This document shows positions 22,601 to 27,109 of a DNA stretch of 27,109 nucleotides, piece by piece (the stretch's first letter is position 1; the number at the start of each line of letters is the position of its first letter). The notes beneath the pieces were generated by a model. That model was not told where the DNA came from. It worked only from the letters and a program-made list of their open reading frames with translations, and searched no databases. Position numbers and translations under genes: made by a program. This stretch comes from an uncultured Macromonas sp. (GTDB taxonomy: Bacteria; Pseudomonadota; Gammaproteobacteria; Burkholderiales; Burkholderiaceae), in NCBI GenBank assembly GCA_946481585.1, contig CAMLOF010000008.1, positions 1 to 27,109 on the forward strand, read 5' to 3'.

Positions 22601-24399
22601 CACCTTCAGGCTCGGTGACCTTGCGGCTGCACCTTGATGCTCTTGCCAACGGCGTAGCCAACGTAGGCTTTGAGGTACGGGACACGGGCATCGGGATCAC
22701 TGCAGAGCAGCGCGAGCGCATCTTCAACGGGTTTACACAGGCAGAGGCGTCCACGGCCAGACTTTACGGCGGCACCGGGCTGGGGTTGGTCATCAGCCAG
22801 CGGATCGTGAGACTCATGGGGGGCGAACTGCGCGTTGACAGCCGCCCTGGCGAAGGCAGCTCCTTCAGCTTTCAGCTGCCATTGCCCGTGCATGATGCCG
22901 CTCATTCAACCGCTTCGCCCTCTGGCGAGATGCGAGCCCTGCTGGCAGACGGGCACCCAGATACTCGCCGGGCATTGACCGTCATGCTGCAAGCCCTAGG
23001 GTGGCAAGTCCACGCGGTGGCCACGGCTGGGGCCGCTGCAGAGTGGATGGGTGAACGAGCACAAACCGGACAACGCGTGGACGTGCTCCTCATCGACCCG
23101 GAACTTCCGGCAGCGGATGAACTGTTTGAAAAACTGCCCGCTGTACGGCCCACAACCGTTTGGCTTGGCACAGGCTTGTCGGCCCGCCTGGCCCGTACCC
23201 CGCCCGGCACCTGTGAGCTGACCAAGCCCGTGACGGCGCACATGGTTGCGGACGCAGTGAACCGCCTGCGCGCGGGCAACACCCATGTGGCGCTTGACCG
23301 CAAAGTACCATCGACCAGACTTGCAGGACTCCGTCTGCTATTGGTTGAAGACAACCCTATCAACCAAGAGGTGGCCCAAGAGATGCTGCAGCGAGAAGGC
23401 GCCAGGGTCAGCGTGGCACCTAACGGGGAAATCGGCGTCCAGCAGATCTCGGCCCCCGGCGCGCAGTTCGACCTGGTGTTGATGGACATGCAAATGCCCG
23501 TCATGGATGGTTTGCAGGCCACAAGGTTGATTCGCAGTCAACCGGCTCACGCCAACTTGCCCATCGTTGCGATGACAGCCAACGCCATGCCCGGGGACCG
23601 GCAGTCCTGCCTGGAAGCGGGAATGAACGACCATGTAGGCAAACCGTTCGAGTTGGACGAACTGGTCAGTGCCATCTTGCGCAACCTCGATCGGCCATCG
23701 CATCTACAAGAGGCAGTGGCTCCAGCTGCAAGCTCCAGCAGCCAAACCTGTGCATTGGACGCAGAACAGGCCATCCGGCGCCTAGGTGGCGACAGTGAGT
23801 TCTACGCCCGCCTGCTCATCAGTTTCGGTGCCACCGCCAGGCACGCAGCAAATGCAGCCGCCACGGACTGGAAGGAATTGCGCAGATCATCTGCTGCAGC
23901 CTCCATCCACAAGCTGAAAGGGAGCGCAGCGGCCGTTGGAGCGACGAACCTCACCGAGGCCTGCACGGCCCTGGAACTCAGCCTCAAAAACAGCGACGCC
24001 GCCCCGCCCCCAGAAGAACCTGAGCTCTTTGCCCGCTTGAACGATGCGTTGGACGAGTCTTTGCTGGCACAAGAGCAGTGGCTGGCGCAGCACAACGCGC
24101 GCATCACCCCTCTCGCCTCAAACAACGATCAAGCCCTTCGGCAGGGGCTGCTTGCCTTGAGAGAGGCGCTTGAAACCGGTGACATGCGCGCCTTTGAGCT
24201 TCACGAGCAACTGCAATACCAACGCCCCCCTGCCAGCCCGTTGGCGTGGCGGACACTTGACGAAGCAGTGGAACGCTTTGACGTGGGAGCGGCGCTGGCC
24301 GCCCTGGACGCGCTGAACAAAGAAACTGTACCGGCCACACCCCCCTCTTCCACCGGCGTTGAAGCAAGGAACCCAGGCACAATCGACCTGAGCAGCTGA
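19633..24399 (+). CDS. Hybrid sensor histidine kinase: CHASE-like sensor, four PAS, HisKA/HATPase, two REC, HPt
   Basis: 1588-residue membrane sensor kinase. TM1 is near 33-51 and TM2 near 307-331, enclosing a periplasmic CHASE-like sensor (about 60-295). Cytoplasmic PAS domains follow near 350-460, 482-600, 603-720 and 728-850. HisKA has the phosphorylated H868 in [11 protein letters not shown]. HATPase shows the N-box LCGNAIKFT near 980, DTGIGI near 1017 and GTGLGL. The first receiver (about 1100-1220) keeps D1155 (LLIDPEL) and the Lys (LTKP), but its acidic pocket reads ADGHPD and looks degenerate. The second (about 1235-1350) is intact, with VEDNPIN and D1285 (VLMDMQM). HPt has H1426 in [14 protein letters not shown] helical C-terminal stretch (about 1490-1575) follows. 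The ligand is unknown. It lies 3 bp after the receiver gene. Confidence 0.93.
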   Translation: MDRPACPPPPYAPAPAPAWKPGNGRERNWSWREWLALAILSAGLACTAYVHQLAQRYVDAQSRERFALASKDFFTTLEQSLKRQADQMLGLRVLYEALSDTPDAALHRSVRTRDILSQQPGLVALYHVKGQTKAELLGDLRVETLQGTGGQTTLAALHSKSGFQALKQALESGQTSVTPLMDMFPGTSKRWGFFLVTPVQASSPPDTSNANRQGTWLVAAVLLNDWLQAATQALPAGMDVEVLGGTELLRPHLLFDADGHLTADGGNGPPMARPLEQTKTFRLGEHPLVVRASTTPVFENAVDRWTPLTAAALGTILSVLAAFSAWLTLSARYRAERRALELAADLELMSRVARYTGSMVAVTDTQHQITWVNEAFIRQTGFTPEDAYGKELAELLVVAAAAPETLPSIRRALTQRAALELETVFCGRQGKTRRVSMEMRPMADATGNFQGHINILADIEERRQDQDALEQALREQKGLRNILDQHAIVSETDPAGTITRVNDKFVQISGYAQAELVGKNHRVIGAGQHPSVFWEQMWRTIRSGRPWRGEICNRGKNGHLYWVDSLIAPLHDGSGQIERFLSIHTDITQHKQAQAALVSSQDMLTRTSRIAGIGGWFTDLQARRVYMSVECMQIFGLDPDWSKPIEPTLGYFVPQLQPQVLEVIESAVYAREAFDMVVTFTSAQGRSRWVRMLGEADAAEDGQPHRMVGAAQDITVQVLAQRRIEASERTLRSAIDAVDEAFALYDPQERLVFCNDKYREIYPRCRDVIMVGTRFEDIVRAGVERGEFPAAQTDPKAWTEQRLRNFRAPSSEEEVQTRDGRWFKVVSRTTQDGFHVGFRVDITDMKRALDAADAASRSKSQFLANMSHEIRTPLNAIQGMLKLLDYTGLTTRQSDLVDKAASASRSLLGILDDILDFSKVEAGKMRLAAEPFILDGLLRDLSNILAGTLGQKQLELIYDIDPRLPASFTADAMRLKQVLINLCGNAIKFTPSGSVTLRLHLDALANGVANVGFEVRDTGIGITAEQRERIFNGFTQAEASTARLYGGTGLGLVISQRIVRLMGGELRVDSRPGEGSSFSFQLPLPVHDAAHSTASPSGEMRALLADGHPDTRRALTVMLQALGWQVHAVATAGAAAEWMGERAQTGQRVDVLLIDPELPAADELFEKLPAVRPTTVWLGTGLSARLARTPPGTCELTKPVTAHMVADAVNRLRAGNTHVALDRKVPSTRLAGLRLLLVEDNPINQEVAQEMLQREGARVSVAPNGEIGVQQISAPGAQFDLVLMDMQMPVMDGLQATRLIRSQPAHANLPIVAMTANAMPGDRQSCLEAGMNDHVGKPFELDELVSAILRNLDRPSHLQEAVAPAASSSSQTCALDAEQAIRRLGGDSEFYARLLISFGATARHAANAAATDWKELRRSSAAASIHKLKGSAAAVGATNLTEACTALELSLKNSDAAPPPEEPELFARLNDALDESLLAQEQWLAQHNARITPLASNNDQALRQGLLALREALETGDMRAFELHEQLQYQRPPASPLAWRTLDEAVERFDVGAALAALDALNKETVPATPPSSTGVEARNPGTIDLSS

Positions 24400-24437
24400 T
24401 ACCCATACCCGTTAAACACCTTCCGCACGAGTCACAC

Positions 24438-26597
24438 ATGCGCACGAACCTGCCTGTCACCCAGAAGGAATACCAGTTCCCTGCAGACCAGACGTTGATC
24501 TCGGTCACCGACCTCAAGGGACGCATCACTTACTGCAACGGGAACTTCGTCACCGTGAGCGGCTACCAGCGCGACGAACTGCTTGGTCAGCCCCACAACA
24601 TCGTGCGACACCCGGACATGCCTGAAGAGGCCTTCCGCGACCTTTGGCACACGATCCAGGAGCGTGGCCTGCCCTGGAGCGCGCTGGTCAAAAACCGCCG
24701 CAAGAATGGCGACCACTACTGGGTACGCGCCAATGCCACGCCCATGCGCGACGGTGACAGGATCGTGGGGTATCTGTCGGTACGCACCCGCCCAACGGAA
24801 GATGAAATTCAGGCCTACGACAAGCTCTACGCCAAGATGCGCGAGGAAGCTGCGGCAGGCAAACTGGTGCACGTGCTGCAAGCAGGTGAGGTCGTACGCA
24901 AGGGGTGGCTGGGTAGCGTGGCACGCGTTCTGAAGCCTGGTCTGCGTGCCAAGCTCTTCTGGCTCAGCGTGTGGGCAGCTGCCGGGCCGCTGGCCGTTGC
25001 TGCGGCTGGTGCCCCGTTGTGGGCTGCTGCCCTGGCGGCGGTTCTGACGGTTGCCATTTCCACGATCAGCGCCATTCGACTGGTGGTGCATCCGCTGCGC
25101 GGCGTGATCAACACAGCCAACCTCATGGCCAGCGGCGATCTCACCAAGACCGTACAGATCGACGGCAAGGGTGAAATTGCCCAGCTCCAACTGGCGTTGG
25201 CGCAACTTTCCGTATCGGTGCGTACCGTGGTGCGCGACGTGCGCCACGAAGTGGCCAACCTGCGTGGCGGTACCCAGGAAATTGCCGCGGGCAACCAGGA
25301 CCTTTCATCCCGCACAGAGGCGCAGGCCAGCAACCTGGAACAAACCGCCGCGTCGATGGAGGAAATGAACGGCACCATCAAGCAAACGGCACAACTTGCT
25401 GCCGAGGGAACGACGGTAGCCCGCGACACGTCCAGCATCGCCCGCCGCAGCCACGAGGCCGTGCTCAACGTCGCCGACACCATGCACGAGATCGCCGACT
25501 CTTCTCGGCGCATCGGCGACATCATCCAGGTGATTGAAGGCGTGGCATTCCAGACGAACATCCTGGCTCTCAATGCCGCTGTGGAAGCCGCGCGTGCTGG
25601 TGAGCAGGGACGGGGCTTCGCTGTGGTCGCCGCCGAAGTGCGAGCCCTGGCCCAGCGGACCACCACGGCTGCCAAGGAAATCCGCAGCCTCATTGAGGAA
25701 TCCCGCGACCGGGTGGAAGCGGGCAATACGCGTGCCGTCGAGGCACGCGAACGCATGGGTGAGGCCATGACGTCGGTGGATCGGGTTTCTTCCCTGCTCG
25801 AAGAAATCAGCGGTGCCGCCAAGGAACAGTCAATCGGTGTTTCGCAAGTCAGCGAAGCCGTTTCGCAACTCGATTCGATCACTCAGCAGAATGCTGCCAT
25901 GGTGGAAGAACTGGCCGCCTCCGCAGCTTCGCTCAGCGCACAAGTTGGGCAGGTGCACAACTCCATCAGGGTGTTCCGCCTCACGGAACGGGACGTTACC
26001 CTGGCCGAAGAAGATGCCGTTGAACTGCGCAAGCAGCAGATGCAACGTGAAGTGCGTCTGGACACTTCGGAGTTCGACTTTGAAGCAGCCATCAAGGCCC
26101 ACCACCAGTGGCGCATCACCTTGCGCAACGCCATTGGGCGCAAACAACAGGTTGACGCGGATCGCCTGCGCCGGGACGACTGCTGCCAGTTGGGCGAGTG
26201 GCTGCACGGCCCAGGCGGGCACCGCTGGAGCCATGTGCCCAGCTTCACGCAACTGGTCGGCAAGCACAAGGTCTTTCACCAGGAGGCGGGGAAGATCGCT
26301 GATGCAATCAACCAGCAAAAGCATGCCGAGGCTGAAGGTATGCTGGACTCATCCAAGCCCTTCGGTCGGGCAGGGCAGGACGTCATCGCTGCAATTCGGG
26401 ACTTGCGGGACGCCCTGCTCCATCAAGATGGGACAGCGCCCGCGCCTCAGGCAGAGCAACAAGCCAAGGCTGTTCGGGCAGCGCCTCCCAGGCTGCCCAA
26501 GCCTGCCAGTCCGAGCCCGGCACCTACTGCACCTGCGCGGGCGCCGAAACCTGCAGCGTCAAAGGCCGAACCCGAAGGGGAATGGGAGACCTTCTGA
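24438..26597 (+). CDS. Aer-like chemoreceptor with PAS, HAMP, signalling, CZB zinc domain and EWETF tether
   Basis: Methyl-accepting chemotaxis protein of 719 residues. An N-terminal cytoplasmic PAS domain (about 15-120, [29 protein letters not shown]) resembles Aer, a redox/energy sensor. A hydrophobic hairpin (about 172-215) anchors it without a periplasmic domain. HAMP covers about 216-265 and the coiled-coil signalling domain about 265-510, with the conserved tip [20 protein letters not shown] near 365-385. A CZB zinc-binding domain follows (about 545-630) with H555, C583 (CQLGEWL), H610 and H614 as likely ligands. A Pro/Ala-rich linker ends in EWETF (715-719), the pentapeptide that docks CheR/CheB. 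It lies 38 bp after the kinase gene, probably in the same transcript. No clear ribosome site. Confidence 0.94.
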   Translation: MRTNLPVTQKEYQFPADQTLISVTDLKGRITYCNGNFVTVSGYQRDELLGQPHNIVRHPDMPEEAFRDLWHTIQERGLPWSALVKNRRKNGDHYWVRANATPMRDGDRIVGYLSVRTRPTEDEIQAYDKLYAKMREEAAAGKLVHVLQAGEVVRKGWLGSVARVLKPGLRAKLFWLSVWAAAGPLAVAAAGAPLWAAALAAVLTVAISTISAIRLVVHPLRGVINTANLMASGDLTKTVQIDGKGEIAQLQLALAQLSVSVRTVVRDVRHEVANLRGGTQEIAAGNQDLSSRTEAQASNLEQTAASMEEMNGTIKQTAQLAAEGTTVARDTSSIARRSHEAVLNVADTMHEIADSSRRIGDIIQVIEGVAFQTNILALNAAVEAARAGEQGRGFAVVAAEVRALAQRTTTAAKEIRSLIEESRDRVEAGNTRAVEARERMGEAMTSVDRVSSLLEEISGAAKEQSIGVSQVSEAVSQLDSITQQNAAMVEELAASAASLSAQVGQVHNSIRVFRLTERDVTLAEEDAVELRKQQMQREVRLDTSEFDFEAAIKAHHQWRITLRNAIGRKQQVDADRLRRDDCCQLGEWLHGPGGHRWSHVPSFTQLVGKHKVFHQEAGKIADAINQQKHAEAEGMLDSSKPFGRAGQDVIAAIRDLRDALLHQDGTAPAPQAEQQAKAVRAAPPRLPKPASPSPAPTAPARAPKPAASKAEPEGEWETF

Positions 26598-26612
26598 CGC
26601 CGCGAGGGGGAA

Positions 26613-27109
26613 TCACTCCCACTCGATGGTCGCAGGCGGCTTGGAACTCACATCGTAGGTCACGCGGTTGATGCCGCGGACTTCGTTGATGATGCGGCTG
26701 GACACCCGCTTGAGCAGGCTGTAGGGCAGCTCGGCCCAGTCGGCGGTCATGAAGTCGCTGGTCTGCACGGCGCGCAGCGCCACCACGTAGTCGTAGGTGC
26801 GGCCGTCGCCCATCACGCCCACGCTCTTGACCGGCAGAAACACCGTGAAGGCCTGGCTGGTCAGGTCGTACCAGCTCTTGCCGGAGTTGTGGTCGATAGT
26901 GGAGCGCAGCTCTTCGATGAAGATCGCGTCCGCGCGGCGCAGCAGGTCGGCGTATTCCTTCTTCACCTCACCCAGGATGCGCACGCCCAGGCCCGGCCCC
27001 GGGAAGGGGTGGCGGTACACCATGTCGTGCGGCAGCCCCAGGGCCACGCCCAGCTCGCGCACCTCGTCCTTGAACAGGTCGCGCAGCGGCTCCAGCAGCT
27101 TCAGGCCCA
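26613..27109 (-). CDS. guaA: GMP synthase (glutamine-hydrolysing), C-terminal part
   Basis: Last 165 residues of GuaA, which aminates XMP to GMP; the gene enters from the right edge, so its glutaminase and most of the ATP-pyrophosphatase domain are not seen. The visible part is the dimerisation/XMP-binding domain: [82 protein letters not shown]. The ending IEWE is the canonical C-terminus, whose Glu contacts XMP. It faces the chemoreceptor gene with 15 bp between stops. Confidence 0.97.
   Translation of the reverse strand, partial: GLKLLEPLRDLFKDEVRELGVALGLPHDMVYRHPFPGPGLGVRILGEVKKEYADLLRRADAIFIEELRSTIDHNSGKSWYDLTSQAFTVFLPVKSVGVMGDGRTYDYVVALRAVQTSDFMTADWAELPYSLLKRVSSRIINEVRGINRVTYDVSSKPPATIEWE

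Noticed and set aside
26598..26612. Terminator between the chemoreceptor and guaA
   Set aside because: Only a four-base stem (GGGA/TCCC) with no T-tract can be drawn; too weak to call.
1..27109. tRNA, rRNA, CRISPR, insertion sequence or prophage elements
   Set aside because: No cloverleaf, direct-repeat array, transposase or integrase-like sequence was seen on either strand by reading; a tRNA/CRISPR scan was not run.

Overview
The window looks like chromosomal DNA of a Burkholderiales bacterium, most likely of the family Comamonadaceae (Acidovorax, Comamonas, Hydrogenophaga or a relative). This rests on GC-rich, tightly packed coding, the alaA-hom-thrC order, the paired cyanophycin synthetase genes as known from Cupriavidus/Ralstonia, and the style of the signalling proteins. 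No species is assigned. No insertion sequence, prophage, CRISPR array, rRNA or tRNA was seen.

Layout. Positions 1-3183, minus strand: alanine-type aminotransferase, homoserine dehydrogenase and the first 195 residues of threonine synthase, probably one operon. Positions 3282-4303, plus: a small Mth938-like protein and a Bcp/PrxQ peroxiredoxin. Positions 4358-6172, plus: a possible 18-codon leader ORF ending inside a strong intrinsic terminator, then a PIN-PhoH ATPase. Positions 6240-9271, plus: a consensus sigma-54 promoter followed by a complete HisJQMP-type basic amino acid importer. Positions 9300-12042, minus: a DUF1854 protein and an unusual ABC transporter carrying a zinc ribbon. Positions 12302-17082, plus: cphA' and cphA. 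Positions 17083-19114, minus: an S66 peptidase and a TadA deaminase fused to a degenerate alpha/beta-hydrolase domain. Positions 19231-26597, plus: a receiver protein, a 1588-residue hybrid sensor kinase and a PAS-containing chemoreceptor. Positions 26613-27109, minus: the C-terminal end of GMP synthase.

The centre (about 6.2-17.1 kb) reads as a nitrogen-handling block. An importer for Arg/Lys/Orn/His under a sigma-54 promoter sits beside the genes that polymerise Asp and Arg into cyanophycin, together with the ABC/DUF1854 pair that accompanies cyanophycin genes. The strongest observation is that the two synthetases have lost different active sites. CphA' keeps the N-terminal His/Glu site but has a destroyed Mur-ligase P-loop and lacks the C-terminal lobe. 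CphA keeps a complete Mur ligase but has lost the N-terminal His/Glu site. This suggests that the pair works as one divided enzyme.

Other points worth attention are the phoH leader, the TadA fusion with its lost nucleophile, and the chemoreceptor that combines PAS, zinc-binding CZB and a C-terminal EWETF tether.
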